64,000 nt of DNA from Lytechinus variegatus (taxonomy: Eukaryota; Echinodermata; Echinoidea; Temnopleuroida; Toxopneustidae), in the NCBI RefSeq assembly GCF_018143015.1, contig NC_054756.1, forward strand, positions 19,613,361-19,677,360, in the 5' to 3' direction. The stretch's first letter is position 1; each line of letters begins with the position of its first letter. The position numbers and the translations under genes are program-made. The notes under the pieces are model-generated. The model did not search any database. It had not been told where the DNA came from and saw nothing but the letters and a program-made list of their open reading frames with translations. Positions 1-11,913 of the stretch are shown here, piece by piece.

Positions 1-644
1 AGCAACGTTAACCTTTGATGCTTCAAGAAATGTCAAGGGAGTTTTCCACGATCTTGCATGGTTCTTGCGAGGTTCTCATGATATTCGTACGATCGTCTTA
101 CGATAATGTCGAATGTGATTTGCACAAAAATGAACTTTGTTGACAAATTTAGACAAGACCACCGTACAATTTTTTTCTCCAAACGTTTTAGTAAGAACTC
201 ATTACGAAATTATCTGAAAATTGTTCATGCAGCATTTTATGTTATATGTGGCATTTGAGACCTGCGCGCTTTACTCTATCTGCATGTACAGTACATGTAA
301 ACATATTCGAAGATGTCCTCATTCTGCGGGTGTTTAGCAATCTTATTGCAGAGTGCGCTCTTATATCCTAAATATTTTCTCCTGTGTAAAAATTAATAAA
401 AACAAACTCAAGTGGCTAGTTTAAATCAAGTAAAAAAAAGGCTATCAAACTGGTAAAGGTAGTCGTATGGCATAAATAATAATTTCAATAATATAATGAT
501 GATGATAATAATAATAATATGTATGCTCTCTCTCATTCTCTATCTATCTTTTTCATCTTAATAGTAAGTTTAATTCGTTATTGGTTCTTGCTGTTGAATC
601 ACAATGTTATGTCGATTTTCCTTTTTTATTCTGTCATTTTCCAG
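1..644. other. AT-rich non-coding DNA, probable intron
   Basis: No exon is recognised here. The stretch is AT-rich, has a short ATA/ATG microsatellite near 495-520, and ends in a pyrimidine-rich 3' splice site with the AG at 643-644. It is most likely an intron of the receptor gene that follows, because the next exon begins in phase 1 and has no start codon or signal peptide. Confidence 0.5.
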
Positions 645-1001
645 ATTACACCTATCTTGGATGTTTCTATGACAATAACAGAAGAGAACCCCTTCCTGAT
701 CTGATTTACTGTGAAAGAGATACATACCCTTACGATTCATGTCAGAATACATGTGGACCACAAGCTCAGTACTGTCAATCTCAAGAGATGACAATTGAAC
801 TATGCAGAGATATTTGTGCTGATCAGAACATGAGATACTTCGGACTTCAAACAGGCACACAGTGCCTTTGTGGTGGATTCTTTGCATCTTATAATGTTCG
901 GGGCCAACCAGAAGGGAATGATACATGTAACAGACCATGTTCAGGAAATTCAAGTCAAATGTGTGGATCAGATTTTCAAGCTAGCGTCTATCAAATAAAT
1001 G
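645..1001 (+). CDS. Receptor exon: WSC domain
   Basis: First visible coding exon of a multidomain membrane receptor. It is 357 bp (119 codons) and flanked by a good acceptor (AG at 643-644) and a GTAATA donor. Both boundaries are phase 1, as in shuffled extracellular domains. The product reads as a WSC domain: it opens with YLGCF, has the central MTIELC..IC..Q..RYFGLQ block, then CLCGG, and closes with CNRPCSGNSSQMCG and a SVYQI strand. WSC domains are cysteine-rich, putatively carbohydrate-binding extracellular modules (yeast Wsc sensors, polycystin-1, Kremen). This copy has 12 cysteines instead of the usual eight. The extra four lie in an insertion near residues 18-41. Upstream exons with the signal peptide must lie outside the window. 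Ligand and function are unknown. Confidence 0.85.
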
Positions 1002-1099
1002 GTAATACAATGATGTTTACATACGCAATTTGATTGTGAAAGGGAGCAGATTAAAGATTAAAATTAATGGAGATAGCATGATAACATACAGTGTAAAGA

Positions 1100-1273
1100 T
1101 ATTGGTTAAAATTTTTACCACCATGTGGGTAATTGTGTGTCCAACCAATTTGGTGCTGTATTTTACCCAATGCGGAAAGCATATTGTCCAGTAAGGTTGA
1201 AAATAAGCAGCAATTACTTCAGAATGGGCTAAATTTTTATAACACTGGATAAATGAAAATGCCCCCCCCCAAA

Positions 1274-1360
<87 letters not shown>

Positions 1361-1364
1361 CATA

Positions 1365-1424
<60 letters not shown>

Positions 1425-1510
1425 CATATATATTTATATTTATATATATATTCATTGTTGGTTGGAAACATAGTTTCCCTCATGGAGCACTTTTACCCAA
1501 AATTTTGTGT
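1100..1510. mobile_element. MITE with an (AT)n tract in its middle
   Basis: The left part (about 1100-1260) carries GGGTAATTGTGTGTCCAACC and the right part (about 1450-1505) carries its inverse, ending in GCACTTTTACCC. The same words occur at 31104-31587, so this is a dispersed palindromic element of that family. The middle is replaced or expanded by a poly-A/(AT)n microsatellite. Ends are approximate, and no target duplication was found. Confidence 0.5.
1291..1450. repeat. (AT)n microsatellite
   Basis: About 160 bp of nearly uninterrupted AT dinucleotides with a few TACATA interruptions, preceded by runs of C and A (1262-1290). The Tyr/Ile open frames seen here on both strands are artefacts of this repeat. 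Confidence 0.97.
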
Positions 1511-1976
1511 AATATCATAAAATTGTTTTTAACATTAGCCGTTTAATTAATAATGGCTATTATGAACGAAATTCAATAGCGACCAATTTGAGAAACAATG
1601 CGTTATTCCTACTTTTCTAATTTCATTTTATTTAAATAATACTATGTCTATGATGTTGTAATGCCGTCATTACTGGTAAAACATACATTGCGGTTGCATT
1701 TGTTTGTGAATTTTCATGGCATAATATTTAAAGGCGAAATAATTACAAGGAGAGCCCTTCAAATAAATCGTTTCCTGCATATTTTTACAACAAGAAACCA
1801 GTTGAAGTAGATATTTATGACTTCTTCTTGTGGATTGTGGATAGGAAAAGTGAAAAGGGTGTTATTATTTTCCATCTCTCCATTGTGGTGGCATCATCAT
1901 CTGCGAAAGCCTATCCTGAAGAAGAAAATGTGACTCGCAGCAATATGATCTTGCATGTGTTCTTTTATGTCAATAG

Positions 1977-2363
1977 AATCACCATCAGACTGTTTTAATC
2001 CAGGATATGTTTTAAACGGTGACCAATCACAGCAGGATAGTTCCTTTTACAACGCAAGTGACGTCATCGATTTCGCCACCGTCTGTCCACCACCGAGTAT
2101 CAAGGATGGCGCCACATCTATCACGTGTACTGCATCCGGGAACTGGACAAACCCTCCTCCTACCTGTACGGTCAGGTGTGTCACGCCCACTGCACCCATG
2201 TATGCTAATTTCAGCTCATGGCAGACATTGAATGACAACTACGCAGTCGATGATGAAGTCTTCTTTGATTGTGATATGGATCCTTCGAGGACGAATCAAA
2301 CATTGACTTGTGGTTACTATGGCGACTGGGAACCCTTGCCAATGATGGACCTGGATTGTCCTG
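1977..2363 (+). CDS. Receptor exon: two sushi (CCP) modules
   Basis: 387 bp, 129 codons, phase 1 at both ends. The acceptor AG is at 1975-1976 after a T-rich tract and the donor is GTAAGT. The product contains two tandem sushi/complement-control-protein modules. The first runs from CFNPGYVLNG to SGNWTNPPPTC and the second from CVTPTAPMYANF to GDWEPLPMMDLDC. Each has the Cys-...-Trp-x-Pro-x-Cys pattern typical of the fold, although the second ends in a variant of it. Sushi modules mediate protein-protein recognition in complement regulators, selectins and many echinoderm immune proteins. Several N-x-S/T sites suggest N-glycosylation. The gene continues directly into Thr-rich stalk exons. Confidence 0.88.
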
Positions 2364-2802
2364 GTAAGTTTATTTCACACCTCTACAACCTGACTAAATG
2401 CTAACCACCCAATATCCAGGATTTCACACTATCTGATAGTTTGACCGACTTTAACATTCTAGTCAAACAAAGTTTATAAATCGGGATAAATCTTCAACTA
2501 AATATAATTATTTGGCAATCAGACTCATACATTAAAAGAGTTATCCAGACTGTAAATTTGCTTGTCTATAACACAATGATAGTAATCCCATTAAGACAAT
2601 TACTTTGTAATGGAGTCAAAGTGTCGTTCAAATGTCATCGACTCCCCTTTTTACGACATCCATAATCGAACATTATTGCTTTCTTTTATCCTAATATTCT
2701 AGTTAGAAAAAAAAGGTTCGCAGTTAACAAGTTATGTAGCCTGAATCATAAAAATTAACGAATGTGATAAATTTGCAATTATAAATGGAAGCTTTAATTT
2801 CG

Positions 2803-2848
2803 ATTGGCTACTAAGCCATGTTTCCATTGGCTACTAAGCCATGTTTCC
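2803..2848. repeat. 23-bp tandem duplication
   Basis: Two adjacent copies of a 23-bp word starting ATTGGCTACTAAGCC lie inside the intron. It is simple slippage or a local duplication, with no coding role seen. Confidence 0.9.
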
Positions 2849-3454
2849 ATGGTTAATAACAATGTTTCCACGATTGTAAGATTTTTTTAATGTGGGACTG
2901 ATCTAACATTTGCACTCAATATCGGTCACATATGCTTCGTTTTCATAATCCAAATGAAACTGTTCGGCCACAATACTAAAAGAAAGGGCATTGGTTATTT
3001 TCGATAAAAATCATAAAACTTTCGTGGTAGCCAAGGATTGAAAGGGGGATGTACATGTAAGAAGAAAAATATTGATAAACGACAAAAAAGTTTTCTATTT
3101 AAGGATGAAAAGATAGTTTAAGTCTTTTTTTTTTAATGCAATACATTTATTTGTATTCTGAATCTTTCGGATTTCCAAGACATGAGATTCTTATCGAGGG
3201 GCGTGGGTGGGTGGGTCATATTCGAGCAAATAAACTCGGATTCCCTCTGTGATTTTAGGCACAAACTGAACATAATTTAATCGTAGCCATGATAGTTCAA
3301 TTAGTTTTACCACATTCATTTTATTATCTAGTTTAACAAAATTCATATAGCTGTTCATTATCATCTAGTCATCAATAACCATCGCAATTAATCAAACTAA
3401 ATTAATCCATTTACATTTATGTGTACATTATCTACTAACCCTTCAACTAATAAG

Positions 3455-3592
3455 CACCGTCAACAACGGTTTCAACAACACCACCATCAACCACCACCTC
3501 GATTTCCACAACGATGTCGCCCTCAACCACGCCAATGTATTCATCTACAAATGGAGATGATGGTAGTAGTACTCGTCAAACTATAGTGACAG
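3455..3592 (+). CDS. Receptor exon: Thr/Ser-rich mucin-like stalk, copy 1
   Basis: 138 bp, 46 codons, phase 1-1. The acceptor is AATAAG (AG at 3453-3454) and the donor is GTATAT. Read in the phase set by the preceding exon, it gives a peptide of mostly Thr, Ser and Pro (for example STTTSISTTMSPSTTP), followed by a short NGDDGSSTR linker. Such composition is typical of O-glycosylated, extended stalks. No open frame starts with Met here, so the exon is recognised by phase, composition and its exact duplicate at 4076-4213. Confidence 0.75.
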
Positions 3593-4075
3593 GTATATAC
3601 TAACATTTACTATCATCCTGAACATATCCTTTCTGTAAATGATTTAGAAGAATTTGCGTATGGCATGTATTTAATTACTAGTTGCTAGTGCATATTAAGA
3701 TGTAGAGTCAAGACATTGCTCCATGTTGGTTGATAGCATTACTGAATGTATTAATGATTTAATACATTTATTTGTATTCTGAATCTTCCGGATTTCCAAG
3801 ACATGAGATTCTTTTCGAGGGGCGTGGGTGGGTGGGTCATATTCGAGCAAATAAACTCGGATTCCCTCTGTGATTTTAGGCACAAACTGAACGTAATTTA
3901 ATCGTAGCCATGATAGTTCAATTAGTTTTACCACATTCATTTTATTATCTAGTTTAACAAAATTCATATAGCTGTTCATTATCATCTAGTCATCAATAAC
4001 CATCGCAATTAATCAAACTAAATTAATCCATTTACATTTATGTGTACATTATCTACTAACCCTTCAACTAATAAG

Positions 4076-4213
4076 CACCGTCAACAACGGTTTCAACAAC
4101 ACCACCATCAACCACCACCTCGATTTCCACAACGATGTCGCCCTCAACCACGCCAATGTATTCATCTACAAATGGAGATGATGGTAGTAGTACTCGTCAA
4201 ACTATAGTGACAG
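4076..4213 (+). CDS. Receptor exon: Thr/Ser-rich mucin-like stalk, copy 2
   Basis: Base-for-base identical to the exon at 3455-3592 as far as I can align it, including the splice sites, and produced by the tandem duplication of 3141-4406. It is phase 1-1, so one or both copies can be included without a frameshift, giving stalks of different length. Identity of both exon and intron points to a very recent event or to an assembly duplicate. Confidence 0.72.
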
Positions 4214-5220
4214 GTATATACTAACATTTATTATCATCCTGAACATATCCCTTCTGTAAATGATTTAGAAGAATTTGCGTATGGCATGTATGAGGAAGTA
4301 TATTGGATGTGTTTCGAAATTACTAGTTGCTAGTGCATATTAAGATGTAGAGTCAAGACATTGCTCCATGTTGGTTGATAGCATTACTGAATGTATTAAT
4401 GATTTAAGACAAATACATAATGTTCTGATGAAATATATACTTACAAATAAAATGGATCCTGTTATACACGATCAAAAGCTGAGAAATCGTGTATGATTAA
4501 TAGCATGAACCATAGATTTAGAATAAGGAAAATGATTTGGCATTCTTCTTTCTGGCACACTTAAAAGGGAACGTGGGAAATGGATCACTGCAGTTGTGTT
4601 CATATTGGAATGAACACGGGGTTGGGGCTTTCCTTTTCTGATCTTAAAGAAAAGAAATGTGTACATCCTCATGAATGATATAAATAAAGCTGTTAGATAG
4701 TTGCTTGTCATGTCAATTCAAACCATCTAACCTGATATACTTTTATTTCGATATACATTCATCAGAGTCAAATGAGTGCATCTCGAAAAGCTTCAGTGTG
4801 TCCTGTTCCAAGTACTTAACAAGCTAACCTGACACCAATATATATTATTTTTTTAATATTAGATCATGATCATATTATAGTGCTGTAATTATCATTATAT
4901 CATAATCATATAAAGCCAGTGATTGTCAACTTTTCTTTCCCAATCAAAATATTCTCTACTAACTGTCTTGATTAGCTTAGATGTAGCACATTAACATATT
5001 TTTTAATGATTTTAAAAGTGTATTTTTGCATTGTACATGTACATGTAACACTGATAGTGGTAATGATGATAGCATCCTTTACTAGTATGATATGTCATAA
5101 TCCTTGTTAATTGCCATTACTGTCATCTTACAATTTCATTTTTTATGATTATCATCAGCCAACACATTTCAATAACGTATATGTTTTGGTAACAATGTAT
5201 TCATTCGACGGCTCATCCAG

Positions 5221-5349
5221 AAACCCCGCCAACGACTGATGGATCTACAACCACTAATGTTACAGCTACAACTCCAACAACTGTTTCATCAACAGCATCT
5301 GTAAATGATTCAACATCTTCTACAACAAATGAAACAACAACTTTAGGAG
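5221..5349 (+). CDS. Receptor exon: Thr-rich mucin-like stalk, third segment
   Basis: 129 bp, 43 codons, phase 1-1, with acceptor AG at 5219-5220 and donor GTATTA. The phase-1 reading gives a Thr/Ser/Pro/Asn-rich peptide beginning ETPPTTDGSTTTNVT and ending NETTTLG. It has no cysteine and several possible N- and O-glycosylation sites. It extends the stalk between the sushi modules and the membrane span. Confidence 0.75.
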
Positions 5350-7651
5350 GTATTATGATGAACTTTGCGGTTCTTGTCAAAGAGGCTCTGGCTTGCTTGC
5401 ACCCTCTCAAAGCAGCACTGAACTTTGTTGGCAACAAATAACATGATTGTTCAAAATGTTGTTGAATAAATTTATGTCAACGCTTTTCATTACAAGTCTT
5501 GTAATGATAAAATAATCTCTAGTGTTCTTCAGTTCGCTTTGGAGGCAGTTTACTTTTTACCTAACTTTTTTAACTTTCGCAAAACATTTTTTGTTCTTTT
5601 AATGCTGGAAATCTTTTCAACCTAACTTAACCTTCTATGCTAATGATATTGTCTTCGTTGTTGTTTCATAACCCATCAGTTTCCCAATTAGCTGAATGAT
5701 GAAATTTTTCGCTTATATAATAAAGTCAAATGCGTATTCCAATTTAATGCGTATCCTTTCTATCTTCACATTTATATTATGCACCCCTTCTTTGCCAAAA
5801 TACAAATACACATTGCGTGTTAGTAAAATACAATTGCTGCCCCCCCCCCCCGCTCCCTTGTTGCCGTTATACCCTTTAAGCTAAATCAATTGCAAATAGC
5901 TGATCTCTCCCCTTCTACTATCTTTCTCCCTTTTCTCTTTCTTTCTCCTCCTTACCATCTTGATATCTGCCCTTACTCGCTCTCTCTCCCTCTCTCCATC
6001 ACCATAAAGCAGTTCCAAAATTGTATTTTCTACCTCTTTTCATTTACCCTTTCCATTTTCTCCTGTTTTTTCCTTATTCTCCTCTTTCAACTACTTTTTT
6101 TCCTTCGTGAGTGTAATGATATCAAGAACCTCACACCCTCGCTGATATTCCCAATCCTACTGCAGTATTATAACGTGTCAATATCCATCTCATATATGCC
6201 CGATTGCTTAATAAGCTCTTCACTTGGGTCAGCATCCGCATCAGCTCACCTCGTTGCCATGGCGACAAGAAAGTCTCATATGAATTTCAAATCTTCCCTT
6301 GCCGCGGAGCATTTCTCCCCAGATGCTCGCCATCCAGAAATATTTTTCTGCAAAGTTTCCTGCCCTTTATAATTATGATATGCATTCAGTCTTTTATTTT
6401 TTTTATTATTAAGCCATGTATTATTCTCGGTCTCAGCTTTTCGATGTTCAGCGAGTGAGTTTGTGAATATCATGATCAAATTACTTGCAGCAATCGCAGT
6501 AATCGTCGCGTTTGTCTATCTTTATACTGTATCAATATGCCTGAAGAGGTTGAATTATATTGCCAATGTAGTGGCGTGATAACTTCTAATGATTTTGAAA
6601 AAATCATATTTTTCACCAAAAATTCCCCATTCCCCTTCCATTCCCTTCTCCCTCTCTCTCTTTCTCTCGTTCTCTCTCAGGCCACTCTAACCATTATTAT
6701 AATTCTTTTTCTTTCTTGCTTTCACTTTCACAAAATGAAAAATTAAATATACATTCAAAAAGTTGGATGAGTGATAACCTTTTCCAAACAGTGCCATTTA
6801 CCACTTTAAATTGTTCGATCGAACACTTAAAATGTCTGAATCAGCTTTGTGCACGGTTGGATATATCATTTTGGAAAATGTCACTCCTCCAAAATTACGA
6901 ATGTTGATTTAAAATTTCACTTTTATGCTGTTCTTTCTTTTATTCTTTATTTTTGTATTGTGCTCTGTCTCTTTTTCTTTCTCTCTTTCATTCTTTCTTT
7001 CTTTTTGTCTTTCTTCCCTCTTTTCTCTCCCCCCTTATCATTTCTCTCCTACCCTCCGAATTGATTTATCGTAGCCGTTATTTATTCTTGAAAATGAACA
7101 CCACTTTTGACATATCCTTGTCTTTATGCTATTGGTTTTATATGACATTTCTAGTATTTTCAATTTTGTCTTTCTTCCCTTTTTTCTCTTCTTTTTCCCC
7201 ATTTTATCATTTCTCTCCTACCCTCCGAATTGTTTTTATCGTAGCCGTTATTTAAGCTTGAAAATAGACACCACTTTTGACACATCATTGTCTTCATGCT
7301 ATTGGTTTTATATGACATTTCTTGTATTTTCAATCTTCTTACACTTGGAAACAAGGACGATACCCACTGATCAACAAAAGTGATGACATGTTTCATAAAA
7401 AAATAAAGTATTACATCATCTGAAGAAAAGAATGAAAACCTTTGATAAATTTTATAGAATTAAATGCAGAATATGTGTTTGTGTGTGAGACATCATCATG
7501 AATACCATCAATGATCTAAACTATCATATATTTTGTAAGATGAGCCAAATTGAAAATGCCTCACAGTAGGAGAACATTTCATCAATATTAGTTGTCTGAC
7601 AAGTTTTCAGATCTGACAACTTTCCTTAATTTTGATTGGTTGAATTCTGGC
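5350..7651. other. Receptor intron with pyrimidine tracts and no exon seen
   Basis: Pyrimidine-rich runs at about 5890-6120, 6640-6680 and 6955-7200 produce Phe/Leu/Ser-rich open frames that I regard as non-coding. A block of about 150 bp (6990-7130) is repeated at about 7170-7310, both copies containing the word CCTACCCTCCGAATTG. Nothing resembling a further stalk exon was found. Confidence 0.6.
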
Positions 7652-7659
7652 GTTACAAT

Positions 7660-9182
7660 CAGTGGCGTACCGTGGGTCACGGCATTGGGGGGGCACCAGC
7701 AAAAATTTTGAGTAGCACAGTGAGCGCGCAAAGCGCGCTCAATTACCAGGTATAGGCCTATTGACCTTATATAGAGACATTTTAAGGACTGTGCCATTAA
7801 ACGGATATGTATTTTATCTCACTGATCAAATGATGCGAGCGCGAAGCGCGAGCTGAAAATTTTTGAAATTCATTCCCAAATAAGGGTCAAAATAAGCTAT
7901 TAAATAAAAATTAAAAAATACGTATCTGTCTCGCTAAACAAGCAATGCGAGCGCGAAGCGCGAGCTAAAATTGTTGTATTTATTGACCCCAAACAGAGAC
8001 AGTTTGAGGACTATTTTTAGAAATCAAATAAGAGAATACATATCGTTATTCTCACCATACTCATAGAATTTGGGTGCCAAGCGCTTGCTGATTTTGTTAG
8101 AAAACACGAAACACCTTTTGTAGTCATTGTAATCATGATTAAAATACGCATCTCACTGATCAAATATTGCGAGCGCGAAGCGCGAGCTAAAAAATTAGGA
8201 AATTCAGTCCTGAAGAGAAGCATTTTAAGGCTTGTTTGTAGGAATTTACGAAGACCATACGTATTTCACATACAAAATGATGCGAGCGCGAAGCGCGAGC
8301 TGAAAATTTTGTATATATTTACCCCAAACAGGGACATTTTAAGGACTATTTCTTTTTTTTAATCCATTAAGAGTATACATATCTCACCATAGTCATCCAA
8401 TGCGAGTGCCAAGCGATTGCTGATTTTGTTAGAATCACATTCAAACACATGAAGATCGAGCTTTTTGTAGTCATAGTAATCATGGTTATCATACGCATCT
8501 CAGTAGCGCAAAGTCCGAGTTGAAAATATAGGAAATTCAGATCTGAAGAGGGATATTCTAAGGCTTGTTTGTAGAAATCTACTATGTCCATACGTATTTC
8601 ACTAAACAAATGATGCGAGCGCGAAGCGCGAGCTGAAAATTTTTGATATTTTCATTAAAAAAAGAGACATTTTAAGGACCGATTTCAGGAATTCATGAAG
8701 AGCAGACATATTTCATCAATCCACTAATTCGAACGTAAGCACGAACAGGAATTTTTTTATATGCAGACCTTAAAATGGGGCTATCACTTTAAGAAGTCAT
8801 GAAAAGAAGCATATGTCACTACATAAAAGAATAACTCGAAGTGCGATGATACATATTTGGTGCATATTGACTTGAAAACGTAAGCACGTTTTGGTACAAC
8901 ATGATTGTACAGGTATATGTACGTTTTGGTACAATAAACAGACAATGCTAGTACCAGGAATAATGAACAAATAGGCCCTGAGCACATTATGTTTCATAAA
9001 GTTATGAAAGAAAATAATTCTCATGTAATATAACACAACATATATAATATAACATTATATATTCTTCTTTCCCATTACGTTTCTTTCTTCTCCCTCTTTT
9101 TCTCCCTTTTCTCCCTTTTTTTTTTTGCCAGCCGATTGGGGGGGCACGTGCCCCCCCATGCCCCCCCGTAGTTACGCCACTG
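7660..9182. mobile_element. Non-autonomous hAT-type element with an internal ~112-bp tandem array
   Basis: The element starts CAGTGGCGTA and ends TACGCCACTG, so the outer 10 bp are a perfect terminal inverted repeat. Imperfect matching continues inward through the G-rich or C-rich arms. It is flanked on both sides by the same 8-bp word GTTACAAT (7652-7659 and 9183-9190), the target-site duplication length expected for hAT transposons. No transposase is encoded. From about 7720 to 8735 lie nine or ten degenerate units spaced 104-119 bp apart. Each centres on a near-palindrome, GCGAGCGCGAAGCGCGAGC, best preserved at 7834, 7947, 8169, 8282 and 8614. It lies in a receptor intron. Confidence 0.88.
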
Positions 9183-10454
9183 GTTACAATAGTAACTGTC
9201 AGATAAAGTGTCCGACGAGTCCTTACATGAAACGCTCCCACGCCTACTCTCATTTTAGTTAGATTTCCAGTGTAATGTTTGCTTTATATTACTTTTTAGT
9301 TTGATTATATCATTGCGAAACGATCACAATATTGAAGCGCTCTAGAAATACAATATATTTTCCAGTGTGCCATGAACAGGGTACAATGGCTTATATTGTA
9401 AAAGGGTTCATAAGAAGTTATTATTCGAGGTTGTTTTGTTGAGAAGGCGTGTGAACAATATACTGCACCTAAGAATTTGCAGCATGAACACGAAGCCAGG
9501 ATTTATCCCTCTTTACGAATGTATTCAACATCCATTGCTGTTGATAACGCTACCCTGCACGCATAATTGGCTTGCATATAATTTCTTACATTTGTCCCGC
9601 TTTTTCCCCCTTGATATTTTACCGTTTCTTTCGCTTCCTGGATTGTACTGGGATATTATGTACTTGGACAAAGGAAATGTAATTTTTATGTTTGCCTGTT
9701 GCTTTGACGTCATTTCAGAAATAGTATATTGCAAAACTGTTTTTCTTTTTTTTCTCTCTTTTTAATCTACTCCCTTTTTCGAAACTTGGTTTCTTTTTTT
9801 TACTCTGTTCTCCATTTTATTTGCCTCTGAGCTTTTTTTTATCTTACTTGAATCTTAAATTGTATCTTCCTCTTTTCAACTGTTTGTGTTTTTTGCTATC
9901 GTTTCTATATGCTTTATTTTAACGATTGATTATGATTATGTAAGTTTATGATCTTCTGGTGGCCTATGGCCCACAAGCTAAGCATCTTAGAAGGTCACCA
10001 CGTTTCTTTTCCATCTTATCTCACCTATGTTGGAATATTCCATAATAAATACATGTATATATATTACTCTGTATTTTTTCTCTTTTTGTTCTTTGCTATT
10101 TACTTGTAATGCAATGATTTACTGTTGCTATTGTCGGAATAGAAATGAAATAAAGATTCAGTAATTCATTCATGGACTGAATCAATGAATAAATGAAATA
10201 GAAAAAAAATGAAATCCCACACTGTGGACACCTCTATAGTCATGAGACAGTATTCACAATGTGTTCTCTCAACGGAATGTAATGAAGATATCACCACATG
10301 TGTTATTGCATGTGGACGGACTGTAGGACTGTCTCTCTTTCTCTCTCGATTAATTTCTTTCTTTTCTTTAATTTATAGTAGTCACCTAACATACTTTAAT
10401 TTATCATTTTACCTGACAAAATCAAGCCATTTGACATATTTCTATCTTGCTCAG

Positions 10455-10712
10455 GGCCCCCAACAACAGACTCGACCACAATGTCCGTCTCAACAGCACC
10501 CACGTCGACAGACCAAACCACCTCGACATCGTCCTCACCAAGTGCCTCACCATCGAGCCCGTCACCATCAATGACTGACGACAGCACAACCCGACAGCCG
10601 ATCACGATGACGTCATCACCAGGCGGGCAAGACCCATCCACACCCGTTGTTACAGATGGCGGTGGTGGATCAACAACTGTCAACAGAGATATATTAACAG
10701 GAGATGATATGA
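10455..10712 (+). CDS. Receptor exon: long Ser/Thr/Pro-rich stalk
   Basis: 258 bp, 86 codons, phase 1-1. The acceptor TTGCTCAG ends at 10454 and the donor is GTATGA. The peptide is dominated by Thr, Ser and Pro, with stretches such as SSPSASPSSPSPSMTDDSTT and a Gly-rich turn (DGGGGSTT) before the charged end GDDM. Codon use is more GC-rich than the neighbouring introns. This is the longest mucin-like segment and lies next to the transmembrane exon, as expected for a membrane-proximal stalk. Confidence 0.82.
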
Positions 10713-10769
10713 GTATGACATTTTTGTTTTGGGCTTTATGTCCCCATACACTGAATGCCAGGAAATCGG

Positions 10770-11460
10770 TTACAGTCCGTTGTTCCGAATAATCCGAAAT
10801 GTCGACATTTCGAAGGTTCATTAGTCTGGAGATTCATTATTCCGAAGATTTGTTTATCCGAAAATAAAAGTTAAATCTTACCAAGGTTGATTTTTTTCTA
10901 GAAATAAGGTTAACTTTTATTTCCATGAGCCCGAAGGATCGCTTGTCCGAAGCTCAGGCTGAGACAAGGTTCTTGTGGTTCATCATTGATAACAGCGAGT
11001 ATTCGCACCGGGGACGCGAAACGCTTCAAAAACATTAAAAAAAATATTGGTGTTGAAAATGCCCATCAAATTCCAATGAACAAGTGGGAGGTCTTGAAAA
11101 TTGGTGAACCGGAACAGCAGTTTCTTCCAAAGTTTCGGAGCTGATGAAAAATTGCAAAGTCGTTTTTCCAGATTGATTCACCAATTTTTAACCAAGGATT
11201 ATTGGTTGCTCTTTGTCATGAACAACATTTGACAATGCATTTTCTATATTCTTGAAAGTGTTCCCTATTCCAGCGCGAAAACTCCCTAATTTCGTAAACC
11301 TTATTCTATTTTTCGGACCAACAAGCCTTCGGAACTTGTTAACCTTATTTAATTGTTGGCGTATAAAGCCTTGGGAATAATGTCATAAAGGTTCGGACTA
11401 ATTGCCATCTTGTTAGTGGTAGACAATTTGTGTGTTTTCGAATTAATGAACCGAGCGTAT
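10770..11460. repeat. Dispersed repeat, copy A (unclassified)
   Basis: The segment 10985-11345 has a diverged relative at about 19100-19420. They share the order of words around GTGAACCGGAA, the TTTCCAGA..AA motif, and GCTCTTTGTCATGA followed by a late GCGAAAAC. The flanks contain inverted copies of a TTCGGAATAATGAACC-like word, which suggests a decayed DNA transposon. Limits are approximate and no target duplication was identified. Confidence 0.45.
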
Positions 11461-11913
11461 ATAAAGAAACCGACCCCAGTATATAAAGAAAAAAACGCAT
11501 GAATCCTTTCATATTTCAAATTTAATCTCTATCTTCATATAGCTCTGATTATTATAATTTTTTTTTTAATTCTGTAACACGAACCGTCCTCGGCACGTAA
11601 TATGAACAATGTTGAACATGAATGACTGAATGAATAACTTATTTCTTAGATTTGCATGTCTGTTCTCGTGTTCGTGACTTTTATAATATCATTGTCTTAT
11701 CAAAATGGAATCATTTTTAATAGGCCTTACTCCGCAACAATGGTTAAAAAACACGATAAATAGGAAACCTCATTATCTTTAAGTCGATATGTTGGGGTCG
11801 CATGTAATCATTGTAATGAGTCGGCAAAGATAGAATGGTTTTAGGATACACGTTCATTCAAGTGGCATGAGAATAGTATTTTCGTATTTTGTTTTCCCTC
11901 TACCGTACCTCAG

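Larger units (their letters stand above)
3141..4406. repeat. Tandem segmental duplication containing a stalk exon
   Basis: 3141-3761 (621 bp) is repeated immediately at 3762-4406 (645 bp). By eye the copies differ at about five substitutions plus a 24-bp indel near 4289-4312, so identity is roughly 99%. Each copy contains a complete acceptor, a 138-bp coding exon and a donor. Because the exon is a multiple of three with phase-1 ends, the duplication adds 46 codons in frame. Confidence 0.95.

Noticed and set aside
1017-1546. Tyr/Ile-rich open frames on both strands
   Set aside because: They are translations of the (AT)n microsatellite and its flanking A and C runs, with no codon bias or splice context.
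5890-7383. Leu/Ser/Phe-rich open frames that look like membrane proteins
   Set aside because: They follow pyrimidine-rich simple sequence. Overlapping frames are equally open, and no start, splice or domain support exists.
7660-9190. CRISPR-like array, because of the regularly spaced near-palindromes
   Set aside because: The spacers are related to each other, the period varies, and the array lies inside a transposon with 8-bp target duplications in a eukaryotic genome.
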